Shown: one piece after another, positions 20,906 to 30,860 of the stretch
How the letters are laid out: every line of letters begins with the position of its first letter
Numbering within the stretch: position 1 is the stretch's first letter
Assembly (NCBI GenBank): GCA_963920635.1
Contig: OY987307.1
Coordinates: 21,033,735 to 21,097,734, forward strand
DNA: 64,000 nucleotides
Reading direction: 5' to 3'
Origin: Pseudeuparius sepicola
Taxonomy: Eukaryota; Arthropoda; Insecta; Coleoptera; Anthribidae
Position numbers and translations under genes: made by a program
Notes under the pieces: generated by a model
What the model was told of the DNA's origin: nothing
The model's input: the letters and a program-made list of their open reading frames with translations, nothing else
The model's database searches: none

Positions 20906-21724
20906 AAAATAACAAGTAGGGGTTGTCAATTTATACTGAGCCACCCTGTACACCTCCCAGAAATTGTGCAATTAATCGTAAATAAAGTAGACTATACTAC
21001 TCCCAATAATGGTTATTATTCTCTCGGAATTTTACTCCCTCTCGAATATCATGATCTTTGCTCGCCTCTAACGCGGCTCGATTCGTAAATATTCCTCGGG
21101 AATGATGGCAGCCATTATTGACTCGTAGTATAATCTACTATTAAAATAGTTGTTGTGTAACAACAAGTAAATAAAAACGAATATCCTGATATGTTTTGAA
21201 AAATAGAAGCACAATAATACCTACAGTACTAAAACTTTTTCCGATATTTCCAAGGCAAACCCGATTTTTCCCAATTTTTAATTTTAAATGTAAACTTTGA
21301 CAAGCACAGGCTGTGACGACACGAACCTTTTGTAGGGCCAATAGTATGCCCAAAATACGCACCAACAAAATGTGTTTTTTTTCTTCGGGACTATGATTTG
21401 TGGCTTGTGGCTTGCGGTGGTTGTTTTTTCTAAATATATTTTGAATTAATGTCGATATTTGGACGAAAATTGGCATTAGAAATTCATCTTAGCTTGGCCA
21501 ACAATAATAAAAATAAATCTGTAAAAAAAAATGAAGGCCTTGCGGACTCATGTTTACACGAACTTTTTGTCTTGAAAATACCTGAGGAATCGTCCTCTGA
21601 AATGTCGGAGACTTATTAAAAAAACACCCTGTATAGCCCTTATGACCAACGCAGGCCACGAATCAAAGTCACCACAGGACCTGCTTCCATAAAATTAGTA
21701 CAGGAAAATTAATAAAATTGCGGT
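20906..21724. other. Interval with MITE termini, no supported gene
   Basis: Contains lone MITE ends CCACCCTGTACA (20942) and ACACCCTGTATAG (21624). The stretch 21548-21633 (ACTTTTTGTCTTGAAAATAC... to the CACCCTG end) matches the right arm of the foldback at 28708-29707, so it is a half element of that family. The 111-codon minus frame at 21141-21476 has no recognisable motif. Confidence 0.4.
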
Positions 21725-22082
21725 CCCGCGTTTTAATTTCTTCCTCACCTTTCTCGAGTCACTCAGGGCGGGCGCGCCGCTGGAGGCCAGGGCCGGGGGC
21801 GGGCGTGGGCGGCAGGGGCGGCGCCGAGGGGGGGGGACGGCGCGGGCGACCAGCGCGGATGCCTGGAAGAAAGAAAAATCAATAAATCCCGCCCAGAATC
21901 CATTTACAATTTAAATTCCGGGGGCCGGCTACGAGGAATAAAGCGGCGCGAAAGAAAAGAACACGGACAGGGCCTGCTAGGAAAGCCGGCAGACCGGTAT
22001 ATGGAGATTTCGCCGAGAATTTTGAAGATTTGCATGGGAAAGAATGCCACATTCTAGGAAGGCTTGGAAGGGACACTCGCCT
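21725..22082. other. GC-rich island 2
   Basis: An abrupt GC-rich block (about 21770-21860 is nearly pure G+C with GGGCGG words), then a moderately GC-rich, CpG-containing segment to 22080. No inverted ends and no long open frame. It ends where an AT-rich repeat begins at 22084. Confidence 0.4.
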
Positions 22083-22083
22083 T

Positions 22084-22735
22084 TTTTAACCGACTTCAAA
22101 AAAGGAGGAGGTTATCAATTCGGTTTTATTTGAAAGGGTATACCTACAGAGTGGTCCAATTTAAATAATTTGAAGAAAAAAATCCACCCCTAAAGCTGGA
22201 CAAATACCTAGGGGATGAAATTTCATATTGAACCGATTTCGATGAATGTTTTTTATTACAAAGGGAGTACCTCAGAGGTGGCCCCATTTAAATTTGAAAA
22301 AAAATTACACCCCTAAGGGTGGAAAAATAGGATTTCGATAATTCTTAATAATTCACTAAAAAATATGAAATTTTAACAAAAAAAAAACCTACCTCAAAAA
22401 TTTGCCCGTATGAACAGTCCACTAAAAATAACAAAAAATAACACCGACTTCACAAATTTGCCCGTATGCACATTTCAACTAAAATTTTAGAAATATTTTT
22501 CTCTTTCTAAATTGAATTATCTTTGGAGTCGGTGACAGTAAGTTATGATGTATGTAGGATATGATGTATTCATATCTAAATAGATTTAAATTCCTTGCAT
22601 TGACTTTCACCAAATCCAAAGATAACTCAATTTACAAAGAGAAAAATAATTATAAAATTTTATTTGAAATGTGCATACGGGCAAATTTGTGAAGTCGGTG
22701 TTATTTTTTGTTACATTTTTTTATTTTCAAGATCC
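22084..22735 (+). repeat. TTTTTTAACCGACTTCAAAA repeat, copy 1, with inner palindrome
   Basis: Starts TTTTTTAACCGACTTCAAAA followed by a GGAGGAGGTTATC block. The same end occurs in reverse at 55080. Two units of a roughly 120-base tandem motif (ACCCCTAAGGGTGG, TTTGAAGAAAAAA, TGAAATTTCATATTGAACCG) follow, in the opposite orientation to the array at 54370-54990. The 3' part (22400-22715) is a palindrome with arms CACCGACTTCACAAATTTGC and GCAAATTTGTGAAGTCGGTG. I recall this repeat type as widespread in insect introns. Its transposon class is uncertain. Confidence 0.7.
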
Positions 22736-22864
22736 GCTCCTAAAATTTCGACTCTACTCGAAATATTTATCAAAAATTTCGATTTATAACTCGATGCTTT
22801 AAAGTTTCGACATATTATAACTCGAAACTTTAAAGCTTCGACTTACAAGTCGAAATAAAATAGC

Positions 22865-23190
22865 GGCTTGTTATATTATGTCCTTTTAATTATTTGACAA
22901 GTTTACATAATGGCGTATTCCCACAAATTTTTTAAAGAAAAAACCGTCTAAAATGCAAAGAAGGGTACATTTTGGCATTGGCACCTTTTGATTTGAAGCG
23001 AAGTCCATAGCTAGTTGTGCTGTTCTGTAATTAACGTAATGGTCTCAGTCTGAGCTTAAGATTTTCTTCATATGATAACTCGATGTTATCAGAAACAAAT
23101 TCACATATAAAAACTACGCTGATATTGCAAAACTGCGAAATATCTACTGAACGCAAAGGCAATTCATTACCAAAGAACGTAAATCGTAAT
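22865..23190. repeat. Dispersed repeat copy B
   Basis: Contiguous counterpart of the split copy at 1585-3140, sharing TTTGACAAGTTTACA, CGTCTAAAATGCA, ACGTAATGGTCT, ATTTTCTTCAT and GCAAAACTGCGAAAT in order. Just upstream (22745-22850) are short hairpins of the type AAGTTTCGACA...TCGAAACTT. Non-coding. Confidence 0.55.
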
Positions 23191-23324
23191 AACACTGGAT
23201 ATTTTTTAAAATATGGAACTTTCTAAACGTCATAAACTGACATACCCATAACTTATAAGAAGTTCCCATTTTTTCGTCTACTAGCGCCATTTCAGATGGC
23301 AAACAACAATAAAATTATGACGTC

Positions 23325-23875
23325 ATACTCGGATCTATCGAGGCCAACGATAAAGACAGGCCATGGCGCTAATGCATTTAATCGCGTAGTCACGTGACTA
23401 ACTTAGTCGTATATATAATAAAAGTCATTTTTGGAGCTAAGTAGAAAAAACAAATTTCGTAAAAATTTGGGGGGGTTTTCTTTCATCCATTACGGCTTCC
23501 AGCCACCCGGACCGTCTGAACTAGCGGATCTCCTGTAAGCAGTTCACCCGTCTGTGTCTCAGGCTTCACTGTTCATTCCGGGGGGAGAATTCCCCTTACA
23601 GCGCTCACGCGTCGGTGCGAGCGGCACCAATACTCCTGGACGGCACTCTCACCCAGAGGCCTTAATAACACCTGGGCGGTTCCCCTCCGCCAGAACACAC
23701 GCGCACTAGTCACAAACTTGTTTTTAAAATATAAACTAAGACGTTTAAAAACACTTGAAACATTTAAAACTTCTCAACCAAGCTGCCGCTTTTAGTTGTG
23801 ACAAATAATGACATGTGACGTCGGACTAAGATGGCCTGTCTTTATCGTAGGCCTCGCGGATCTATAATAATATAG
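23325..23875. mobile_element. Inverted-repeat element with GC-rich core
   Basis: The outer arms GACGTCATACTCGGATCTAT...GATAAAGACAGGCCAT (23332-23383) face ATGGCCTGTCTTTATCGTAG...GGATCTAT (about 23830-23872). The core at 23470-23720 is GC-rich, with a G7 run and CpG-rich text. It has no open frame longer than background. A TGACGTCA-like site sits in each arm. The superfamily is unknown. Confidence 0.5.
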
Positions 23876-24059
23876 TGTTGGTCCAGGCTAAACCTGCCAT
23901 CAATGAACAAACTCAAGTTTTCAACACGTACAATGTTGTCTATGCGCTAATTTGTTACGCAATATTTAACAAATAAAACAAGATTCTTCTATAATAAAAA
24001 CCCACAATAATTATAGTTATACAGCTACGACAAAGCGACATATTGATTTTCATTCGGGT

Positions 24060-24262
24060 TTCTCGTCGTTGCCGGCCGATGTTCTAGGTGGCCGTAAGCC
24101 CAGTTCAGCCCGGCGAAAAGAACCAGCCAGCCCCGAGCAGCGCCGGAGCCGCCAGCCGCGCAAGAAGAAGCAGAAGAAGAGGAGGAAAAGAAGAGGGAAG
24201 GTGGCGCTGCGCGCTGCCGCCCTTGCCTTCCCGGCACGTGCCTGCAGGGTCGCGGCATTAAA
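24060..24262. other. GC-rich island 3
   Basis: A GC-rich, CpG-rich stretch with an A/G-rich inner part (24160-24205). Plus frame 24069-24281 would encode a very basic 70-residue peptide (KKKQKKRRKRRGK) and two minus frames also stay open. Such low-complexity frames are expected in GC-rich DNA, so I do not call a gene. Confidence 0.35.
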
Positions 24263-24289
24263 GAATAATGCGAAGAAATAGTTATTTAT

Positions 24290-24399
24290 GTACCAAGGCA
24301 CTGAAGTTCAACTTTTTGACTCATGTGGAATTTAGTTGGCGATGCCTCTGGCAACATAAACCACACGAGTCATAAAAAGAACTTCAGTGGCGAGGTACC
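24290..24399. mobile_element. Short palindromic MITE, copy 2
   Basis: TACCAAGGCACTGAAGTTC (24290) faces GAACTTCAGTGGCGAGGTA (24379-24397). Inside, ACTCATGTGGAATTTAG faces TAAACCACACGAGT around the loop word GATGCCTCTGGCAAC. It is the family mate, in reverse, of 4706-4795. Confidence 0.65.
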
Positions 24400-24454
24400 T
24401 ACATATTATATTTTTTTAATCCAAAAAAAATCTTTTATTAGGCAAAAATAAACA

Positions 24455-24552
24455 TAAGGGATCACCCGTCCAGGAACCGACTGCGTGTGGCGTTACTTGA
24501 CTTTGACGACCGCTCTATCTAGTTCAAGTATGACGAGGCACGGCGCTTCCCA
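24455..24552 (-). mobile_element. 5S rRNA-derived SINE remnant (SINE3-like head)
   Basis: On the minus strand, GTCGTCAAAGTCAAGTAACG corresponds to the 5S box A region (GATCACCGAAGTTAAGCAACG type), GCAGTCGGTTCCTGGACGGG corresponds to the intermediate element and box C (GGATGGGTGACC type), and CATACTTGAAC lies where 5S has CATACCACGTTGAA. Order and spacing fit a 5S rRNA from roughly base 10 to 85. It is too diverged to be a functional 5S gene. Sequence on the far side of the head is short and meets the MITE at 24290-24399, so the SINE body is missing. Known family: SINE3 elements use a 5S-derived Pol III promoter. Confidence 0.6.
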
Positions 24553-25256
24553 ACAGAAATTTCAAACTGCTGCCTATTTTGCAGCCTCAATGAAAAGTAG
24601 ATTCTTATTCAAACCTACTAAAATATTTGTACTGATAGATTGCGCTGATATAGGTAACAGTTTCGCAATGTGTACGAATAGTTGAATGGGCCTTTATTGG
24701 CCGGGTTTTGAATATTTGGTCACTTTTGACGGGCGATGGATCAGCGTCTGACGTTTAGTGTTTGCATCTAGCCAAGGCCTACTTGTTGAAAAAATCGTAC
24801 AATAATGGGTTACTTCAGTGCCGATTTCTGAGATTTTAATGCCGATTTTGGGACACTTCACTGCCGATTTCAAGAAAAATATAATATTATACATAATAAA
24901 ATAGTAATTAAAATATTTTAAAAATAATAATTAAAAAACTTTAATTGTGTTGTAAAAATACCAACATGGAATCAAATCGTACACGTGATTAACCAGATTT
25001 TACAATATTAAAATAGTAATTATTATTTCAAAGCACTTTTATGGCATCTTTCCTAGCTTCATCCTGATTTTGACATTTTATGATAAATTTTTTTTCATGG
25101 AAAAATATTAGTGAAAAATGTGCCTCCAAATACGATTTCAAAATGCTCCATAAAATCTGGTAACTCAGACCAACATAAGGCGATTGAACCGAACTTTCCT
25201 TATTCAGTTCAGTTAAATTCAAATTATAAAATTATTTACTATTATTAAGTATAATA
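24553..25256. other. AT-rich interval, no recognised gene
   Basis: The phrase CACTGCCGATTTC/CAGTGCCGATTTC repeats three times at 24820-24870, otherwise there is nothing recognisable. The 66- and 64-codon frames lack motifs. Confidence 0.35.
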
Positions 25257-26400
25257 TACAGTACCGGCCATAAAGTAAACAAACTTTGGATATATCATTC
25301 TGTTAATTTTATTTCAATTTTAAATTGTTATTAAACTTTGGAAAGCAATTTTATATAAGGTTATAAAATATAGTAATTTTTAATAATAAAATGCAACACG
25401 TTTAGAGGCTGTATTTTTTTATTAATATTTGGGCGGACATACGTAAAGAATTTTTTTTTAAGTTAATTAACAATGGATATTTTAATAACGAGTCGCATAT
25501 CCATTATTTTTTATAATTTCTGCGCATCTTATAGATATAGAGAGAATTTATCAATATATTCTTGTGAAACATTATTCCATGCTCTCATCACAGCTTTCTC
25601 TTATTTTCTTATCAATATGATCTCAGAGGTTCTCATAAGGTTAAGATCAGGATTTTGAGCAAGCCACTTCATTACATTAATTTTTCAGTTGCAAACCTTT
25701 CTTTTACTATCTTAGCGGAATGCTTCGGATTGCTGTCGTGCTAAAAAATCTACCATAAGGACAAATTCTCTTGAGCAAATGGAAGCATTTGTTCCTTTAA
25801 AATCTGTCCATGATGCCACCGATATATAATAAGGGGCCCACTCCGTGTCCTGAAAAACAACCCCACAACATCGCATTTCCACCGCGATATTGAATTGTAC
25901 CCTTACTGTATCTAGGGTTAAACTTTCCAATCTTCGGACGTCTTACCCACTCTATTCCATCAGAACTAAACAAGTTAAACTTTGTTTGATCAGAAAATAA
26001 AACGTTTTTCCATTGACGAATATCCCAGTTAATAAGATTCGTTGCAAGTTCTAACCTGGCTCATCTGTTTTTAGCCAGAAACAAAAGGCTTCTTCGCTGG
26101 TCTTAGCCCATAAAGACCGAATCCATTCAACCAACGCCTAATAGATCCTACAGCTAAACTCACTTGTAATATTTCCTATTTTATTCTCTCTGCATGCCAA
26201 AATGGATTTCCTGAAGAAATCAGTTTTATACTGCGATAGGTTTAATTTTAATGTTATCTGTCTTACGCGGCCTTCTTGATTTTGGAGCATTACAAGCTTC
26301 TTCGTTGATTGTACATTGCAATTTTTTTTGTGCTAACACAGTGGTTTAATTTTAATGTGTTTGAAATTTTACAATCGATTTTAAACATCTTGATGAGATT
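25257..26400 (-). mobile_element. Tc1-like transposon relic (minus strand), one end lost
   Basis: The left edge TACAGTACCGGCCATAAAGT at 25257 has the CAGTACCGGCC-type start common among Tc1-like terminal repeats. I could not find its complement at the far side, so the 5' end of the element (minus orientation) is lost or highly diverged. The transposase relic occupies most of it. Confidence 0.65.
25560..26370 (-). pseudogene. Tc1-like transposase relic with all three catalytic motifs visible
   Basis: Minus strand, in order and through frameshifts: the second helix-turn-helix end (SIRRWLNGFGLYGLRPAKKP near 26150-26095), then WKNVLFSDQTKFNLFSSDG (near 25960-26015), holding the first catalytic Asp. 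Next are GKFNPRY and GGNAMLWGCFS (near 25850-25925), EQMLPFAQENL and HDSNPKHSAK with the second Asp (near 25715-25800), and WLAQNPDLN with the third (near 25640-25660). D-D-D spacing in the last pair is near that of Tc1 D34D/E enzymes. In-frame stops and frame changes make it inactive. The expected Glu after the first motif (SDE) is Gln here (SDQ). Confidence 0.8.
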
Positions 26401-27444
26401 ATGACAGATTGTTATTATATATTTAAACTAGGAAATTGTTATACCTATCCCACCAATAATATATTATTATCAATCTGATATTTGCCTATCTGTTCATAAA
26501 TTTCCACTAGCAAATATTTTTATTTAATATTCATAATGTTTTTGTGTGTGTGTGTATTTTTTTACAATCTTTTTTATACCCATTTAACTTGCCCCATTAG
26601 TATGTGTGGGTCGAATCTTGCAACCTGAATAGGAACCACTTTTTGACATAATTTCCTTAATTTTAATTTTCCTTTCCGTAAAAACCTTCTATAAGGCTTT
26701 AGAAGACTTATTAAAAAAGATAAATGGAATCGGTAAAACCGTTCTCAAGTTATGGCGTGACCAACGGAAATAGGGATTCACTCGGGGATTCATTTATACA
26801 GGGTGAGTTTTTTTCGATGCCCACTATGGGGACCTCGGAAACTAGCAGAGCTAGAACAAAGGTTAAATGGGAAAGAATTGCAGTTTTGAATGCTTTAAAA
26901 AAGTTCATGGCTCACTAGGTATTTTGAAAAGAGGGATTTTTTGCCATTTCATAAGATCTCTGTAGCTCCGTTATTTCTGATTATACAGAAAAACTGTAGA
27001 GACAAAAATTGTAGATAATTTTGGGCTTAATAAGATAATCTAATCCAATTTTTTATGTTCTTTGTGATTTTTGAGATATCACCTAAACCTGTGTTTTTTT
27101 TTTTTAATGTAAATCATAGTTGGTTGTGGCCTTATAAAATCGACCATTTTTTGAGTTTTCCAAAGATATAATACTCGGCATAGTTATTATAGAAAATAAA
27201 AGAGCTATGGCTAATTTTCTGTTTTTTTTTTAATTTTCACATAGTCAGCCATGGAATATTTCCATAATTACGTTCTATTTTATAATTAGACATACTTCAA
27301 ACTTTCTAATATTTTGTTTTTAGCTGGGAACAAAATGTAAAAAAAAATAAATCAAAAATTAAAAAACTCAAATTCAAATTATTATTATTTTAAAAGGCCA
27401 CCTTTTAAAATAAAAAAGGTGTTCAAACAATCCACCATTATTAT

Positions 27445-27711
27445 TTATGTAAATATTGAACTTTTTAATACTGAATTTGTCGCCTTTCTTAGAGAGGGCC
27501 TGTCGATACTGGCAATTGCTTCTAAAACAGCTGCTCTTAATTCAACAATTGTCTCATACTTTATTTTGTACTGTTCACTGTTCCCGACAAAAATAAATCG
27601 AAAACAGACAAATCGGGGGATCGGGGCTGCCAGCTCTATCCAACTATTTGGATAGAGCTGATCTAGGTAATTTCTTACGGGCAAATAATTATGTGGTGGA
27701 GCTTCATCATG
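27445..27711 (-). pseudogene. Mariner-like transposase C-terminal fragment inside MITE copy B
   Basis: Minus strand from 27711 reads HDEAPPHNYLPVRNYLDQLY, then PNSWI, matching the D-x-APPH (second catalytic Asp) and VRxYLDxxFPxxWIGR segments of IS630/mariner-like transposases. It continues with a degraded PI...F...FVG stretch, where the third Asp and FLWGY motif should be, and ends with ETIVELRAAVLEAIASID, the usual C-terminal helices. The third Asp is not recognisable. It ties this MITE family to a mariner parent with TA target sites. Confidence 0.7.
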
Positions 27712-28707
27712 ATAATTTTTATTTTATTTTGTTACATTTTGCGACCAGCTAAAAATAAAATATTTGAAAGTTTGAAGTGTGTCTTATTATAAAATAGAAC
27801 GTAATTATGAAAATATTCCATGGCTGACTATGTGAAAATTAAAAAAAATCAGAAAATTAGCTATAGCTCTTTTATTTTTTATAATAAGTAGGGGAGACCG
27901 GGGCTGGTTGGGCACAGGGGCAGGTTGAGGCAAGGACTATATCTTAGCCACCCGTTGATAGATGGCAGTGCGCCACATACTATGCGTGGGGTCTGTCATT
28001 ATCAGCGGTGGGATGCAAAGAGAAGTGTATCGGTTGAGATTCCCGAGTGTTATTGGTCATAATAATTATTATTCAAAAAGTAGGTAGGGTAAATGTGTAT
28101 AAGAGTACGCACTTAGTGAATAAGATACAATAACTTTTGAATTTTATACCTGAAGCACAGAATAAATAGCTCTGCAACAGAAGCCTCCTTACGGACATGT
28201 GTCAGAAATAAGCGAGTCTCCATTTCAATTTACAGAAAGACCGACAGTATTTTAAGCATAAATTTGGTTCTAATACAATCTCTTCGCTATGTAGATTAAC
28301 GTACAATCAAATAAAATGCACATTATTCATGTATTCAGAAGATATTTCGCTAAAAAGCGAGTCTCCTTTTGACACATGTAGCTAAGGAATTGTCTGTATT
28401 ACTCGTTAGTCTATGCCTGAAGGCATGTTTTTACGTTTTGTTTAGGTAGGTGATTGTTTTGTAACACGTTTTCAACCATTTTTCTTGTATATTGTTATAT
28501 AAACCTGAGATTTAAAACTTTATTGCCACTTCTGCAAGTGCGTACTTTTATACACACATTTGTATAAGAGTCCGCAGATGAATGTCTATGAGTACGCATG
28601 TTATAGTTAGCCAGCTGTTAGAGATTATATAATTAAGCAAAACTAAAACATACGCAAGTACATTTTATTTACTGAATGTATATGTGCATTGGGCATATAT
28701 AAAAATA

Positions 28708-29707
28708 AAGGGTGTTATTTAAGTACGTAGCCAAACTTCAAGGGGTGATTCTTTGAGTGATTTTAAGACAAAAAGTTTATATAAACATAGGTCCGGTATC
28801 GCTTAGTGTTCAAAATACAGGGTGTCAAACAAAAATCTTTTTGCAACAACATCTTAATAATCCTGTAGCCGATTTTGTTTAAATCTGGCAGTCTTATTTA
28901 CGGTAGAGAGGGGTTAATTTAGCCCTAAGTAGATTCAAATTATTAAGTCCAGTGGCGTCCCGGGGGGCACCGTGACAAATATTTATGAAAAAAAAAATGT
29001 GCGTCACTGACTTTTTTAAAACTTTTATATTTTTCAAGCATTAAGGAACTAAGAATAAAACTTTTTGGGCTCTTGAATTTTTTTTGTGTCGTGCTTCGTT
29101 TTCAAGAGAAAAAATAAAAACCACTTTATTGCATGTCACTATTTTGCTGTTGCATTGCTGCTTTCTCGAAAACGAAGCAAGATACCTACAACTTTTTGGT
29201 CTCTTGAATCATGTTTGTATCTTGCTTCGTTTTCGAGAAAACAGCAACGCAACAGCAAAGCAATGACATGCAATACAGTGGTTTTTATTTTTTCTCTCGA
29301 AAACGAAGCACGACACGAACAAATTCAAGAGACCAAAAAGTTGTATTCTTAGTTCCTTAATGCGAGAAAAATATAAAAGTTTTAAAAAAGTCAGAGGCCC
29401 ACATTTTTTTTTTCAAAAATATTTGTCATGGTGCCCCCGGGACGCCATTGGACTTAATAATTTGAATCTACTCAGGGCTAAATTAGCCCCTCTCTAATGT
29501 AAATAGTAAATAACACTGTGAGATTTAAACAAAATCGGCTAAAGGATTATTAAGATGTTGTTGAAAAAAGATTTTTTTAAAAAAGGTTGACAACCTTTAT
29601 CTTGAAAACTAAGCGATAATGGACTTCTGTTTATATAAACTTTTCGTCTTAAAATCACTCAAAGAATCTCCACTTGAAGTTTGGCTACGTACTTAAATAA
29701 CACCCTG
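28708..29707. mobile_element. 1.0-kb foldback, AGGGTGTTATTTAAGTA family, member 2 (level 4)
   Basis: Almost the whole kilobase is a palindrome centred near 29210. AGGGTGTTATTTAAGTACGT at 28709 faces ACGTACTTAAATAACACCCT ending near 29706. Inner landmarks are GGGGTGATTCTTTGAG, AAATCGGCTAA, CGTCCCGGGGGGCACC, and TCGTGCTTCGTTTTC repeated twice per arm. The short plus frames at 29084-29352 arise from the symmetry. Confidence 0.9.
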
Positions 29708-29802
29708 TATAGTAATGTTAGAAACTAACGTCTTAGATATTTGGTACGTTATTAATTAAAGGTTAAATAATAATTGCCGTAAAAAATTTCAAAAATAAAT
29801 TG

Positions 29803-30059
29803 TCACTCTTCACAATGAAAACAAGTGAATTGTCCAGTTACATACGTTGTGCAGGATTCATGCCACCAATATTATTGCACTGAGAACACATAATCTAGTC
29901 TTCATCGGATTTCGAATATAAATCTCCACATACCGGGCAAGTCGCATCTTCGTGGGATTCCTTGACTTTCTTAGTTTTTTGCTTCTGCAATGATTTAGAT
30001 TTTGTGCAACTAGGTACTAATTTTCTCTTTGCTATTTTTTCTACTTTTGAATACTGCCA
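29803..30059 (-). pseudogene. Pogo-type transposase C-terminal zinc finger (P3)
   Basis: Minus strand: a lysine-rich linker (KSLQKQKTKKVKES), then ATCPVCGDLYSKSDED, stop, IMCSQCNN, a frame change, WHESCTTYVTGQFTCFHCEE and the stop at 29803. The pattern C-x2-CG-x-Y-x-S-x4-W-x2-C-x2-C-x3-WxHE-x-C...C-x2-C is the PHD-like finger I associate with the C-termini of insect pogo/Tigger-like transposases. One stop replaces the usual Trp and one frameshift precedes WHE. The catalytic domain is absent. It supports assigning P3 to the pogo group. Confidence 0.65.
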
Positions 30060-30734
30060 CAATTATAAAATATTATGTATAAGAGTACGCACTGCGTACT
30101 CTTAAGACAACGACCGTTTCGTACTCTTATACATTCACGTGAAATTTCATGTTTTAGCATATTTCTTTTGCAGAAAATATGTTTTCTATATTTTTTAACT
30201 ATAAAAGTGATATCCATAACATACAAAAGCTCAACAAAACATTTAATATATAGTAGCGTCAATATTTACCTTTAAAAAGTCTAATATCTCGACTGCCTAC
30301 AATTACACTGCGACACTATGAAATTTTGGAACGGCCATACTGTAAAAACACTGTCGGTAACGCAGATTTTCGCTGGTGATACTTCCATAAATTGGCGCTA
30401 GAATTATAATGTACCTTTTAAAAGAACCAGTAGATGGCGGTATCTATTAAATAGTGCGTACTCTTATGCCTGTGCGTACTCTTATAAACATTTACCCTAA
30501 GCAAGTAAATTTTTAAGAATATCCATATCTTAGTGTATTTTCTTGTGCATGCATTGGTTCATTTCTAAACCCTCACTGGCAGTATTTCTGTCTTTCCCAG
30601 TATATATTAGTGTATATAAATATTTCCTAACTTCAAAAACTATAACGGCAGAACGTCAAAAAGAAACAAAACCGTGATGGGGTTGGTTGATACATTAATG
30701 CCAGGGCAGGTTGTTATGCTGTATACCAACCATG

Positions 30735-30860
30735 GATTCAGTCCCGAAGCTGCAGGAACTGGTTGCACGAAAAATGCATCGAACCTGATCTTTTTTACGT
30801 AGATCACAATTATTGTGAAAGCGATGGTTCTTCTTCCAATTACAAAAGATTAAAATCTCC
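30735..30860 (+). pseudogene. Pogo-type transposase C-terminal zinc finger (P2)
   Basis: The plus strand reads CRNWLHEKCIEPDLFYVDHN, then YCESD, and a serine/lysine-rich tail. This is the second half of the same C-x-x-W-(L/A)HE-x-C...C finger seen in P3. The first half and the rest of the transposase are not recognisable upstream, where P3 copy 2 is inserted and P2 is internally deleted. Together with the TA target and terminal repeats it places P2 in the pogo group. Confidence 0.55.

Larger units (their letters stand above)
28087..30497 (-). mobile_element. Pogo-like element P3, copy 2 (level 3)
   Basis: The left end TA-GGGTAAATGTGTATAAGAG-TACGCAC (28085) faces GTGCGTACTCTTATAAACAT-TTACCC-TA (30499). 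The word GTGCGTACTCTTATA and its complement recur at 28102, 28538, 28589, 30074, 30089, 30112, 30454 and 30472, sometimes head to head (30070-30125). A C-terminal transposase end reads on the minus strand. Most of the gene is missing, and a 1-kb foldback has landed downstream of its stop codon. Confidence 0.85.

Noticed and set aside
24069..24281. Very basic 70-residue peptide (KKKQKKRRKRRGK)
   Set aside because: Low-complexity A/G-rich DNA produces such frames, and two minus-strand frames are open over the same bases.
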